Assembly: GCA_034509735.1 (NCBI GenBank) | Contig: JACGWO010000006.1 | Location: 32,481,141-32,545,140 of the forward strand | Length of the DNA stretch: 64,000 bases | From: Sesamum alatum | Taxonomy: Eukaryota > Streptophyta > Magnoliopsida > Lamiales > Pedaliaceae | Direction: 5' to 3' | Shown here: piece after piece, positions 10,603 to 21,850 of the stretch | Position numbering within the stretch: the first letter of the stretch is position 1 | Layout of the letters: each line of letters opens with the position of its first letter | Notes under the pieces: generated by a model | What the model saw: the letters and a program-made list of their open reading frames with translations, nothing else | Database searches by the model: none | Told to the model about the DNA's origin: nothing | Made by a program: the position numbers and the translations under genes

Positions 10603-12789
10603 TGTTAGAATAGGTGATTAAAAAGCCAATTGGATTGGCAATTTTAAGTACTATTTTGCAATCTTTTTTTAAAATAATATTGACTTGGTAAATATAGTAA
10701 GTATTCGTCCGTGGACTATGTGTTTGTTGCGCTTACTGATTATGTTAAATGGCGTTTTAACGTCACAATTACAAATGCCCACAAACTAATTGGATAACCT
10801 ATATAGTTGGGCTACACATTGGATGACAGTTGTGAAACCAACTTTTGAGGGTTGGTCTGAAAGGTTCCAAGTCGAGGACCTCGAGATAGGGCATCGAGGG
10901 TCCTATAGAGACTTGCACTAAGTATTGCATTCATTGAATGAGTGTCGTGTTTCATAGGTGAATGACGTTGAACGTCTATGCAATTTTAGTGGGTTTGTTC
11001 AGCCAGGGTTGTCGAGTTGACTAAACTGACTCGCGAGAATCTTCATATGAAAGCCTTGGAGGCTTGGTCAGTATGATTGGTATTCTCAGCTCTGATAGTA
11101 CGAGATTAGTCCTCGGACTTGAGGAACCATGGCAGTCAAATGCATGTGATGGTTGTATCTTGGATCTAGCAAGAGATGTCTGTATCTGGGATATGTTCAT
11201 TATAAGTCTTATCCAGTGCAGTCAGAGTTTGCAGTGAGGATGGTGGGTTGCATGATAGGATCCATCACCTGTTAGTATATGGCAGTCGAGTCTTCTATGC
11301 GCTCTGAAACGGTTTAAACTCTTTAAGTCTGCGGCCACAATGATTGGTCGAGTAGGGAATGGTTTCCTAGGTCGATCAATAGAGCAAATGCGTCTCGAGT
11401 TATTGAGCATAGTTGTCTAGTCCAGGATGGGAACAAACTCCGAATTCCTTGTCCTAAACTTAGACCGGAAGACGGATGATGGAAGGACCCTACCCATATG
11501 GTACTCGGGAGCCTAAATATTCACGAGAACATTCACTTAGTCTCTAGTTCCATAGACTGTTGCTAGACGGCCACCCATGGTGACGGGCGTTTTTCGATTA
11601 ATGGTTAATTAAAAAATAGTTAATTGAATTGTATTTAATTGACCAATTGTGTTCGACACAAATCCAAGTCTATCTTAGGGTGAACCTGAAGAGTCACATA
11701 CAAATCACTATGGAATTGGTAAAATTATTTTGGAATTAATTCTAAAAGAAACGAATTAATTTAATTGGATTAAATTAATTCAAGGAGAAAATAAATAATT
11801 GGATCATTTATTGAGAAATTCATTTGATGGATGGTCCAAGAATTATTTAATTGGATTAGTTAATTCTTGGGCTTAGAACCTTTAAATTAATTAGATTAAT
11901 TTATTGGGTATAGTTTAATTAATTGATTGGACTTATGCTTATTTAATTGGATTAAATAAACTTGTGGGCTACAATTGGATTGAGATTCATTGAATTAATT
12001 AATGTCCAATGGACTCTGTTTGGACTTAATTTAATTAGAACAAATCAAGGTTCAAAATTGGTAATTTAAGTCCATGGCAAAATGCAAGTTATAGCTAGTT
12101 AAAGAGAAGTTAAAACTTCTCCACATGAGAAGCACATGTGGCCAACCATGATGGAGTTTTGTGGGTGGTTTATATGCTATCATGGTGTAAAGCTATGCAT
12201 ATCGTGTGTGTGTGTGTGTGTGTAGGTTGCTTTGGAAGTTAACAAAAGAAGTTGAATTTTGAATTCAATAATTTTACATACACAAAACTACTCACATAAC
12301 TTGCATATGAGTCCTTGCACACTTTTCCATGCCAAAAACACTCTAAAATCTCTAAACCTTTTGGAAAGGATTGAACTTAAAAACATTCCAAAGGCACTAA
12401 ACAATAGTGTTGGTTTTGGATTGTTTCTTCTTCTTTTCTCTAAATTCTATCTAGCAATATATTAGAGGATATACTCTTCCATAGTGTGGTGTGGACAAAT
12501 TAGACGGATTCTAATTTGGATCCTCAAGTGAACGGAAGGAGAAACGAAAAGGGAGCAATGCTTGTCACCGTTCTATGTAAGAGAAACGAAAAGATAATGT
12601 TTCAGTTTAAATACTTGTACCTTTTTGTTTTTGTCCATAGCCACATGTCTAGCATGTTATCTTCTTCTTTAAATGCTCTTGACATACACCGAACGTCCGG
12701 ATACTTCAAAGGGATTACCCTTTGAAACCCATTTAATTTTTTTGTATTTTAAGCTTCGGTTTCGTTCCCGGGCCATACCCGATTCTTTA
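10603..12789 (+). repeat. Solo LTR of the ~2 kb copia family
   Basis: It starts TGTTAGAATAGGTGA and follows the family along its whole length (agacttgcacta, gactgttgctagacggcc, gtgaacctgaagagtcaca, TATA-like tttatatg near 12168, cgttcccgggccatac near the end). No internal retrotransposon sequence follows on either side, so it looks like a product of LTR-LTR recombination. The 3' end is blurred by an A-run at 12789-12799 and I could not confirm a target duplication. A (GT)n tract is at about 12205-12223. Confidence 0.75.
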
Positions 12790-12934
12790 AAAAAAAAACA
12801 CACATTTATATTTTTTCATAGGGTACATGATTTATTTCCTCTAGTGATATTTGAAGGGTGAATTATATTTTTAGTCCCATAAGTGAAACTTTTTTCAATT
12901 TCGGTCTCATACTGTAGATTATTCGCACATTTCA

Positions 12935-13289
12935 TCACATATGTGCATTTGTTTTTCAATTTTAGGACACAAGAGGAAAAATAGTTAAATTGCTATGGCT
13001 GATGCTTTTTGTCAATTTTATACACAATCTTATATTAATTATGTCTAAATTTCTTCCATAAAAAATTGACAAAAAATTTCTCCATTTGCAGCCATGTTTA
13101 CACTTTTTTCCTACAAAATGGAAGAGCCAAAAAGTAAAGCTATTTATATGAGGAAGAAGAAGAAGTAAGCCTTTCCCACTAATTTTTCCTCCAAATTTGC
13201 ACCCACCTAACGGAAAAAACATAAGCCGTTAGCAACTTAACTATTTTCCCTCTTGTGTCTTGAAATTGGAAAGAAAATGTACATATGGG
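12935..13289. repeat. Fold-back (inverted repeat) element, ~355 bp
   Basis: The left arm with gacacaagaggaaaaatag at about 12965 pairs with ctattttccctcttgtgtc at about 13240, and pairing extends outwards to the acatatgtgcatttg / aaaatgtacatatggg ends. The centre is AT-rich and non-coding. Confidence 0.75.
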
Positions 13290-13299
13290 ATGCAATGCA

Positions 13300-14057
13300 G
13301 GAGGGTTCTGGTGATGCTCGTTTCAATTAGCGTTGTTGCTTGTTTGTTTTATGCAAGATAGATCAATTCTGATTAGGGGAGAGAAGAAGATATTGGTTAG
13401 GATGATTATGAAGAAGTTATTAATTAAGTTGATTACTTGTGTTTTTGATTTGGGTTGGATTTGAAGAAGATCAAATCAATCTGATTGATATCAGGCCCTC
13501 AGAGATTTTAAATATTTAATCTGCTATTAATTCTTGCAAATGATTAGGGTAGACTAAGATTTAATTTCTTGTTTTAAGGTTTTTGTCCGTGTGTTTATGT
13601 TGTTTTGTTGTTTCAGAGAAGGAAATCGTTGAAACTTATATACATTATATTCGGGGGAGTTGAGGTCAATGGATCAAACTTATATAACCCCTATCCAAGG
13701 AAATCTAAAGTGAAAAGGCTCTTAGTCAAAAGGTGTCCTTGTTTGAAGTTCAAAACTTGAAATATAATTAGGAAGACATTTTTATGGTACTCGGAAAGTG
13801 CTGTTAATTTTCCTGGCATGCTATCTGTGTTAATTACAATTTAAATAGTAGAAGATGGGTTTGTAAATGGTAACATTTCTGTAAGTGTATTAGCACTTAT
13901 GTTAGTAAGCTAACGGGTTAGCATTGTTGGCTTACAGCAAGGCAGTTAGGTGTTTGTTAGGAGTTTCTCCTAATTTGCTGCATATCAATGAAATAGACTA
14001 AAGATATTTTTTTTTGCTTCGAGCTTCTAAAGTGGGGTTTTGTTCCTTATATTTTCA
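13300..14057 (+). repeat. LTR-like block, first copy, of a decayed copia element
   Basis: This block is repeated imperfectly at 15037-15841. Both copies end in TTCA/CTCA three bases before a primer-binding-site sequence. The 5' boundary with a TG start was not resolved, since similarity between copies begins at gagggttctg. Together with the gag fragment that follows, it forms a direct duplication of ~1.4-1.7 kb. Confidence 0.6.
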
Positions 14058-14060
14058 GCT

Positions 14061-14073
14061 TGGTATCATAGCC
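14061..14073 (+). promoter_or_regulatory. Primer-binding site (initiator tRNA-Met type), mutated
   Basis: TGGTATCATAGCC differs by one base from the plant copia consensus TGGTATCAGAGCC, complementary to the 3' end of initiator tRNA-Met. It lies just after the LTR-like block. Confidence 0.7.
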
Positions 14074-14144
14074 TTCTCTTGAAAGTCTCAAATCACCTGT
14101 TTTTTTGTTAAAGATTTTTATTTTCGATTTTGCATTGTTGCGCG

Positions 14145-14839
14145 ATGGCAAGAGGAGTTGAGGAAGAGAATGTTGTTGTTGAAGGTGCAACAGTTGCACG
14201 TATTCTTTATAGATCGGAGGTTTTACAACATCAAAGCTCGATGATCCAATATGACACTCGCTTCCACATATCCTAAGGGCAAAAACTTCCTTGCATGGAG
14301 TAGAGGAGTTAGGCGTGCGCTAGGTGCGTAACTCAGGTTAGGCTTTGTTACTGGTGCTTGTAAAAGGCCTATGGGTAATCCTGGGTTGATTGAGCAATGG
14401 ACCTGAGTGATTGTATGATTGCCTCGTGGTTATTGAATGCTTTAACAAAAAATGTCTCGAATGCTTTTATCTATGCTATATTTTTTAGGACACTTTGGAT
14501 ATATCTAAACAAGAGATATGGTCATTGTAATGGTCCACCTTTGTATCGGTTAGAACAAGAAATTGTGTCCATAACACATGGTGATCTCAAAATTCTGGAT
14601 TATTTCACGAAAATACAAATTCTTTGGGACGAATTGGTGCAGCTATGACCTTTGCCAGAGTCCACATGTGGCTGTGAATGCACTGCGATGCCAGGCAGCG
14701 CAATCTCCAGATCCCCATAAACATAATCCTACTATTGATGAACTTGACCTTGATTATTTTTTCATGATACTTGAAGTTGAGAAAACTTATCCTTTATGGA
14801 ATGATGTGGATCATGAAGAAGAAGAAGAAGAAGATTAGT
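14145..14839 (+). pseudogene. copia gag fragment, first copy
   Basis: From an ATG at 14145 the sequence parallels the second copy beginning at 15926. The most readable part (14397-14648) gives CMIASWLLNALTKNVSNAF, GPPLYRLEQEIVSI and DYFTKIQILWDEL, matching UBN2-type copia gag. Similarity to the second copy ends near 14670. Beyond that, a segment with DPHKHNPTIDELDLDYFF and an acidic Glu run ends at 14838; I do not recognise it. Confidence 0.65.
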
Positions 14840-15036
14840 TTGTGGAAATTGAGGGCTTGAATTTCTTTATGTTCTGGCCTTCTTGTCCGAGACTGGAGCA
14901 CAAAAATCTATCTAAAGATACTATTTTCGAGGATACTCTCTAGGGCGGGATTGCCCGTGCACAAGCAAGAATTCATGGTGGATAGAATATCTGGCCGAAC
15001 TGATGAGATTGCTAATGCAACCTGCAATAAGGGCAA
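14840..15036. other. Junction segment between the two LTR-gag copies
   Basis: Short unassigned sequence separating the gag fragment from the next LTR-like block. No domain recognised. Confidence 0.35.
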
Positions 15037-15841
15037 GAGGGTTCTGTCAATGCTCGTTTCAATTAACGTTGATGCATGTTTGTGTTATGCAAGAGAGATC
15101 GATTTTGATCAGAGGACAGAAGAAGATATTGGTGGGGATGATTATGAAGAAGCTATTAATTTAAATTATTACTTGTGTTTGTGATTCGGGTGGGATTTGA
15201 AGAACATTGAGTCATCTGATTAATATCAGGCCTTTTGAGATTAGTGTTTTATCTGCTATTAATTCTAAGAAATGATTAGGGTATACTAAGATTTAATTTC
15301 TTGTTTGAAGGTTTTTATCCGTATTCGTATGTGGTTTTGTTTGTTTCGAAGAATGAAATCGTTGAAACTTATATTCAGTACATTCGGGGGACTTCAGGCC
15401 AATTGGATCAAACTTATATATCCTGTAACCAATAGAATCAAATGTGAAAAGGCCCTTAGTGAAAAGGTCTTTGTTGTAAGTTGAAAACTTCAAATATAAT
15501 TCGACATCTTTAAGGAAATGAATTCAGACATTTTTATGGTACTTGGAAAGTGTTGTTACTTTCCTTGATATGATGTCTTTGTTAATTATAATGTAAATAG
15601 TATAAGTTGGGCTTGTAAATAGTAGTGTTTTTTTAAGTGGATTAACACTTTTGTTAGTAAGCTGACGGGTTAGTGTTGTTGGCGTACAACAAGGCAGTTA
15701 GGTGTTTGTTACGAGCTTCCCGCTAGCTTTGTATAGTTAAGTCTTGTTTCACATCACTTGATGCATATCAATGAAATAGACTCCAAGATATTTTTTTATG
15801 CTTTGAGCTTCTACACTGGAATTCTGTTCCTGGTATTCTCA
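15037..15841 (+). repeat. LTR-like block, second copy
   Basis: Imperfect direct repeat of 13300-14057, ending in CA at 15840-15841 before a consensus primer-binding site. As it is followed by gag and pol, it is the best candidate for the 5' LTR of the decayed copia element that runs to ~19014. Confidence 0.6.
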
Positions 15842-15844
15842 CCA

Positions 15845-15857
15845 TGGTATCAGAGCC
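15845..15857 (+). promoter_or_regulatory. Primer-binding site (initiator tRNA-Met type)
   Basis: TGGTATCAGAGCC, the plant copia consensus, three bases after the LTR end. Confidence 0.8.
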
Positions 15858-15925
15858 TTCTCTTCAAGTCTCCAATCACCTGCTTCGGCTAGAGATATTT
15901 TTTTTTAGTCTTGTATTGTTGTGTG

Positions 15926-17090
15926 ATGGAAACAGGAATTGAGGAAGGGAATGTTGTTGATGAAGGTGCAACAATTACACGTACTTAGTATAGATTAGAG
16001 GTTTTACAACTTTAAAGCTCCGATCATCCAAGTATGATACTTGTTTCCACACCTCTTGATGGCAAAAATTCCTCGCATGGAGTATAGGAGTTAAGCGGGC
16101 GCTAGGTGCAAAACTGAAGTTAAGCTTTATTACTAGTGCTTGTAAAAGCCTATTGTTAATCCTAAGTGATTGAGAAATGGACACCAGTCGATTACATGGT
16201 TGCGTCATGGTTATTGAATGTTATGACAAAAAAATATCTCAAATGCTTTTATCTATGCTAAATTTGCAAGCACAATTTTGATAGATCTAAACGAGAGATA
16301 TGGTGAGTGTAAGGGTCCACTTTCTATTAGTTAGAACAAGAAATTGCGTGCATTACACAAGGCGATCTCACTATTCTGGATTATTACACAAAAATACAAA
16401 TATGTTGGGACGAATTGGTGCAACTACGTCCTTTGCTAGAGTGCGCATATGGTTGTGCATGCACGTGTGGTGTAGCAAAGGCAACAACAGATCTGATTGA
16501 GCAAAGGCATCTTATGCATCTTTTGATGGGGGTTAAATCATGAGTATATGAATGTGCGTAATTAGATTTTGGTTACTAAGCCTATGTCTAGCTTGAACAC
16601 AGCATATTCGACAGTTTTATGAGTTGAAAAATAGAGTAAAGTTCACTTGAATATCAATGAGGTGCAGGAAGGAGTAGAACTACATGTCGGAAACCTTGAG
16701 AAAAAGGAGGGGAACAGTTTCAGGTGGAAAGGAATTGTTGATAAATATGGATTAAGGTGTGAGATTAATAGACCTGGTCATGACAAGAGCACATGCTTTA
16801 AGTGCATGGTACTCGGTTGGTACAAAGAACTAGTGACTTAGAGAAAGAAAAACAACAATGGTGCCAAGGATTTGGCTACACAAGGAATGGAGGTTAGAAC
16901 TCAAGGTCAGACAGAGTTTAAAAGGGATGACAAAGCATCAGTTTCAGATGTGATAATGGAACTCATGCGAGTGTTGAAAAAGATACCAAATGATCCTATT
17001 CAGGTGAACTACGCAGATGCGTATGCAGGAATAAATATTACTTTCTCCGGAGTTGAGCATTGGATAAGGATGTCTGGATCATAGACTCTT
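15926..17090 (+). pseudogene. copia gag, second copy, heavily decayed
   Basis: Starts at an ATG parallel to 14145. UBN2-like gag is readable only across frameshifts up to ~16640; then 16647-16841 reads NINEVQEGVELHVGN and a degenerate knuckle RPGHDKSTCFK with WYKEL, typical of copia gags whose knuckle has an LHGYP extension. One knuckle cysteine is missing (CEIN where CxxCN is expected). A further segment at 16872-17084 leads to the protease region. Confidence 0.75.
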
Positions 17091-18340
17091 GAGCAACAAG
17101 TCATATGTGTAGTAATCTTAAAGCTTTTCACAGCCCTCAGTTCTCTCACGTAACTTCATTTATTTTCCTACCTGATGGTTCTACCAAACAGGCTACTCAA
17201 TCAGGCCTCGTCAATCTATTTGGAAAATTGAAACTTGAAGACACGCTCTATATCCCTACCTTCCACTCAAACTTAATCTGCGTTCATAACACAAGTACTT
17301 CTTCTAACATCAAATTCATTTTTTTTCTTTCTCATTGCATATTACAGGACCAATTGACTTGGAGCATTGTCGCTATAGCAAAGCAATCCAAGCACCTTTA
17401 CATCTTGGACAGAGATTCCTTCAACAAAAAAAGTTCTTCCATTAATTTCTTTCAGTTGCTTCCAGTTTTATGTCTCAAGTTGTACAGCTAGACATGTTGC
17501 TATAGCACCAAAGATTAGGCAATCCATCCCACAAAGTTCTTGAACATGTACCTATTATATCATATGAAATAAAAGGCGATGATTTGTGCACTGTGTGTCC
17601 TCTTTCCAAACAACACCGGTTACCATTTCCACAGTGTTTCTTCATCTCTCAAACATTTATGTCTTATTCACGTGGACATTTAGGGACCATATCATTAACC
17701 GACTTTGTGTAACTATCACTATTTTTTTAACTATTGTAGATGATTATAGTCGTGCCACTTGGACATATTTGATGAGGCATAAGAGTCGGTCATCTACACT
17801 GGTAAAGACCTTCTTTCAAAATGTTAAAAACTCAATTTGATTGTTCTGTCAGGCGAATTTGTACTAAAAATGGGGCTGAATTCTTGGGGAGTGATTGTCA
17901 AACATTGTTCAATCCATCATGTCTTAACCATCATAAAACTTGTCCATACACCCCCTTAGCAAAATGGGTTGGTGGAACGAAGGCACAAACAACTTTTAGA
18001 AATAGCTAGGTCCTTACTATTTCTATCTCATTTGCGTACTAAGTTTCTGGGTGAGGCCTTACTTATAGCTACCTATCTTTTGAACAAGTTATCTTCTTCA
18101 GTTATCTCTTGGAAAACCCCATATGAGATGGTTCATAATAGGACCCCATCATATGATAACCTTCAAGTGTTAGGGTATCTATGTTTTGTCACCATCACCA
18201 AACCTCATAAGGATAAGTTTGACAAAAGAGCACTAAGGTGCATTTTCTTTGGGTATTGTCATGATCACAAGGGTTTTAAGATATACGACTTAAAAACTAG
18301 ACAACTCTTGGTCTCTAGAGATGTCATACATATTTCATGA
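17060..18340 (+). pseudogene. copia protease, pre-integrase and integrase, decayed
   Basis: VWIIDS-stop-ATSHMCSN near 17070-17110 is a protease active site whose DSGA glycine codon has become TGA. LEDTLYIPTFHSNLI follows. A pre-integrase region (LGNPSHKVLEHVPIISYEIK, near 17515-17570, frameshifted) leads to the integrase core with FLTIVDDYSRATWTYLMRHK at ~17720, a CTKNGAEFL that has lost the usual aspartate of SDNG at ~17860, and NGLVERRHKQLLEIARSLLF from ~17960. The segment to 18340 is the integrase C-terminal region. Confidence 0.8.
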
Positions 18341-19014
18341 GGGTCATTTCCCTTTTCAATACAATAATACTTCATCCGCCTCTATAGATCAACCATTATC
18401 TGTTATTCCTCTTTCCTTGAATGTTGATGTTCCTTTATCTACTCAGCCAGCACAGGTCTCATCTTCATCTTATGTTGCTTCTTCCTATCAACATGTACTC
18501 ATGAGACTTCCAGTTCCCTTCTTGATCCTCCTCCTTCTGTTGTACAACTCAGACATTCTACTTAGATATCTCACAGACTAGCATGGATGACAGACTTTGT
18601 CTCTAGCTAAGCTTCCTCTTTTTTTGTTGCATGTATGTAATTTGCTGCTCAATTGTCTATTTTGCATGAGCTTCGTTCTTATGCTCATGCCTAATGTCAT
18701 GAGGAGTGGCAGAAGGTTATGGAAGAGGAGATACAAACACTTGAAAAGAACAGATCTTGGAGGGTGTAGACTACACGAAGAAATTCTCCCTAGTTGGCGA
18801 AACTGCTATAGTGAGCTTTTTTAGGGCATTGCATCAGCCTAGTCTTGGCATATCCATCAACTTGATGTTAATAACACATTCCTCCATGGACACTTGGATG
18901 AGGAGGTTTATATGTTTCCAATTGAAGTTTATAAAGTGGAACCAGGACATGTATGTAATTAGAAAAAGTCACTCTATAAAGGTGACCTTTGTACCTTGGA
19001 TTTACCTTGAATGT
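18341..19014 (+). pseudogene. copia linker and RT N-terminal fragment, truncated
   Basis: After a Ser/Pro-rich linker, EGVDYTKKFSLVGETAIV at 18757 corresponds to the copia RT stretch EGVDYxExFSPV. Frameshifted HLDEEVY- and VEPGHVC-like pieces follow. RT homology ends near 19010 at the start of LINE sequence, so the YVDD region, RNase H and 3' LTR are missing. Confidence 0.7.
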
Positions 19015-19625
19015 GCTAGCGGTCAAGGAGGATTATTGGAGGCAAAAGTTGGCCTGCAAATGAATTTCGAAAGGCGCGTAGAACACCAAATATTTCAACT
19101 TTTGATAAGGAAAAAAATGTGCTAGGACTAGAGTTGCTGCTATACAAGACAGCGGTTGCTTGTTGACGAAACCGCAAGAAATTAAAGAATTGGGAGGTTT
19201 TTCAACTACCTTTTGTCGGCTGACACGAATGTAAAGCAGCAGAGTGGCCGATCACATCCTCGGCTAGTCACGACAGAGATGGACGTTGATTTGTGTAGAT
19301 CACCTTCATCAGAGGAGGTCAAGGAGGTGGTAGTTGCTATGGACATTAATAGCACTGCGTGTCCTGATGAGTTTAACATTTTTTTCTACCAACAATGTTG
19401 GGACATGTTCAGTTTGATGTGCTAGAGGCTGTTGAGGATTTTATTCATGGTTCTCTACTCCCAAAGAGTTTCACGGCCACCTTTATAGTCGTGATTACGA
19501 AGGTGAAAAATCCGGTTCGCTGGTTGGAGTTTCGCCCAATTAGTCTTTGAAATACGACGAGCAACATTCTTACTAAACTGTTGAATGAAAGACTTAAAGT
19601 GTGGTTGTCCAGTCCTATCTCTATT
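19015..19625 (+). mobile_element. LINE (non-LTR retrotransposon) fragment
   Basis: With stops ignored, the frame from ~19018 reads VKEDYWRQKLACK, KGA-NTKYFNF, EIKELG, SEEVKEVVVAMDINSTACPD, FFYQQCWDM, HGSLLPKSFTATFI and LEFRPISL, the order found between endonuclease and RT and into the first RT motifs of plant L1-type LINEs. It is joined on the left to a truncated copia RT and on the right to a CACTA-like fragment. Confidence 0.8.
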
Positions 19626-19626
19626 T

Positions 19627-19771
19627 TTATTGCCAAATTCATTAGGAAGTATATTCTTGTATTAAATAATGTGAATTAGCAAAGAGAATTTTATTTGTTA
19701 ATTAGCTTAACATTGATGTATTTTTCTTTTTCCTTTTTTTTTGGTAGCTAATGAGCCATCTTCTTGTAGTG
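19627..19771. mobile_element. CACTA-like MITE fragment (right half)
   Basis: It aligns with the right half of the complete 277 bp MITE at 28391-28667: attgccaaattcattag, tattaaataatgtgaatt, gtagctaatgagccatc, ending ttcttgtagtg. The left half is absent. Confidence 0.7.
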
Positions 19772-19844
19772 AATTTCCTTTTAATGAAAGTGTTAGCTAG
19801 TATATACTTGATTCTAATAGTATTTTTCTTTTTTCTTACTCGTC

Positions 19845-19849
19845 GAATC
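19845..19849 (+). repeat. Target-site duplication (GAATC), left
   Basis: GAATC directly before the LTR start, repeated at 25698-25702 after the other LTR. Confidence 0.9.
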
Positions 19850-20543
19850 TGTTGGAATGGATTGGCCTATGACCCATTCGGGTAGGCCCTGCTCAGTGGC
19901 CCAAGTACCCACGACCTGGACGACTCACTCCACCACTCATCGGCCCAATCGGTCAAGGCCCATCTTCCACCCTTCAATCCAGCCCATAACCCGGTTTGGC
20001 CCATCACCTCCATTTAAATGGCTTTGCCCTAATTTCCTCTCTTCAGATTTGTTCTTTCCCCTCTCTCATGCCGCTGACAACTCCTTGTCTCCCATCTCTC
20101 TGAAAATAGCTCTTTGGGTTCCACCCTTTTCTCCCCCTTTCTGATGGCATCGAAACCATGGTCCACTGCCTTCTTCCGCTTCTGTTTACTCACTACCGTA
20201 TCGTATAAAAGGGCTCTCTCCCCTTTCTGTATGACACACAAGTGAGCATATTCTCTTCTCCCCTTCCCTCATCTTCTAAATCCGAAATCCTCTGTGTGAT
20301 AGTTGTGGTCCTTAGTAGACGAGGACCTTTGCGGTGGTTGAGTAACCCGTGGTGGGAGCCTACTTTGTTGGCAGCCATGAGTCCCCCTCCTCGGATCTTG
20401 GCTCCATGAGCCTTAGATAGTATTATAGGAATTTTTGGTGTATTTTTAATATCAAGTTGTAATTTGTATTTCATTTGTAATCTCGGTCTATAATAGTAAT
20501 TAGGGTTTTTTGTGGCTTACCACTGGTGGATCTCAACCCAATA
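19850..20543 (+). repeat. 5' LTR of the Tork-type element
   Basis: Begins TGTTGGAATGGATTGGCC and ends CAACCCAATA, 694 bp, closely similar to the 3' LTR at 24995-25697. The terminal CA is TA here. The 3' LTR shows CA, so this is a point change. Confidence 0.92.
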
Positions 20544-20544
20544 G

Positions 20545-20558
20545 TGGTATCAGAGCCA
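20545..20558 (+). promoter_or_regulatory. Primer-binding site (initiator tRNA-Met)
   Basis: TGGTATCAGAGCCA one base after the 5' LTR, the classical plant copia primer-binding site. Confidence 0.9.
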
Positions 20559-20974
20559 ATTTGTCCGGTTCTGGCCCCGTCGACACCACGGTAATATATC
20601 TCTAATCTTCATCTCATTACTGCTTCGTGCGATGTTTCTTTGTTGTGTGCCATATTGCTCAGTGCTAATATTCTTCGCTGCTTTATGCTTTTCTGATATC
20701 TCTCGATTTAAGCTTTGTGTTATTATTTCGGCTTAGTGCTATCTGTTGTGATTCTGCTTAGTGCTTCCTCTTATTATTAATATTGCTTAGTGGTATATCT
20801 GTTTTGCGTAAATTATTGTGCTACTGTGATCTACGACCAAGACCAAACCCCTTCTCTTATTTCTCACTTGGCCGGGTCCTGGAGACCGTCGGGTATCTGG
20901 TGAAGAGTAAGACAAGGAACCCTCTTTTTTTATCACTGTTACATTTGTTGTTATTTCTGCATCTGATATCATGG

Positions 20975-21850
20975 TTGGATATAACTTGCTTCCTTTTTAT
21001 GGAAAATCTGATTTCACTATTTGGCGACAAAAATGAAAGGCATTTTAGTTCAGCAAAAGGTGTTTAAAGCAATAGATGGTAAATATGCTGAAAATGTCAT
21101 CGAGGAAAAGAGACTTGAAAATGATGAATTTGCATATTCCTCCATCATTCTTAACTTGTTTGATTCTGTGACTAGAAAAGTAGGGAAACAAAATTCTGCT
21201 AAAGAACTGTGGAATAGGCTAGAAGAACTTTTCACTGGAACATCCTTGCCTAGTAAACTATTTTTGTTAGAAAAGTTCTTTTGATATAAACTTGATTTAT
21301 CTAAAACAATTGAAGAAAACATTGATGAGTTTACTAAGTTAATTTAAAACATAAAAATTACTGGGGATAAAAAAATTGATGATTATACACACGTTATCCT
21401 GCTTAATGCAATTCCTGATTCTTATGATGATGTCAAAGCTGCTATCAAATATGGTAGAGATAACGTAAACTTAGACACTGTCATAAATGCCCTAAAAAGC
21501 AAAGAAATGGACCTTAAGACTAATAAAACTGGTCAGTCTCAGAGTGAGGTTAACTTTGTAAGAGGAAGGACTAAAAATCGGAACTCTGATTATAAAATGA
21601 GAAGGCACAGCAAGGGGAATAATAGAAGTAGAAGTAGGAGTAAATCTAGACCTAAGGATGATAAGTATAATGATGATAAAATCAAGGAAATAAGGTGTTA
21701 TAACTGCGGTATTAAAGACCACTACATTAAAGACTGCAGAAAACTGAAAAGAGATAATAAGGACAAAGGCTATTCTAATGAACATGCAAATGCTGTCACA
21801 GATGAAAGTTCAGGAGATGTGTTCATGGTTTGTGATGTGAATAATGTCCA
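20975..21850 (+). pseudogene. Tork-type gag
   Basis: Gag begins in one frame (LLPFYGKSDFTIWRQK, ~20985-21025) and shifts by one base into the frame opening at 21021 (MKGILVQQKVFKAID), with VTRKVGKQNSAKELWNRLEE. Stops at ~21282 and ~21344 interrupt it. The CCHC knuckle CYNCGIKDHYIKDC at ~21697-21738 is intact, preceded by an Arg/Ser/Lys-rich stretch. Gag would bind and package element RNA. Confidence 0.88.
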
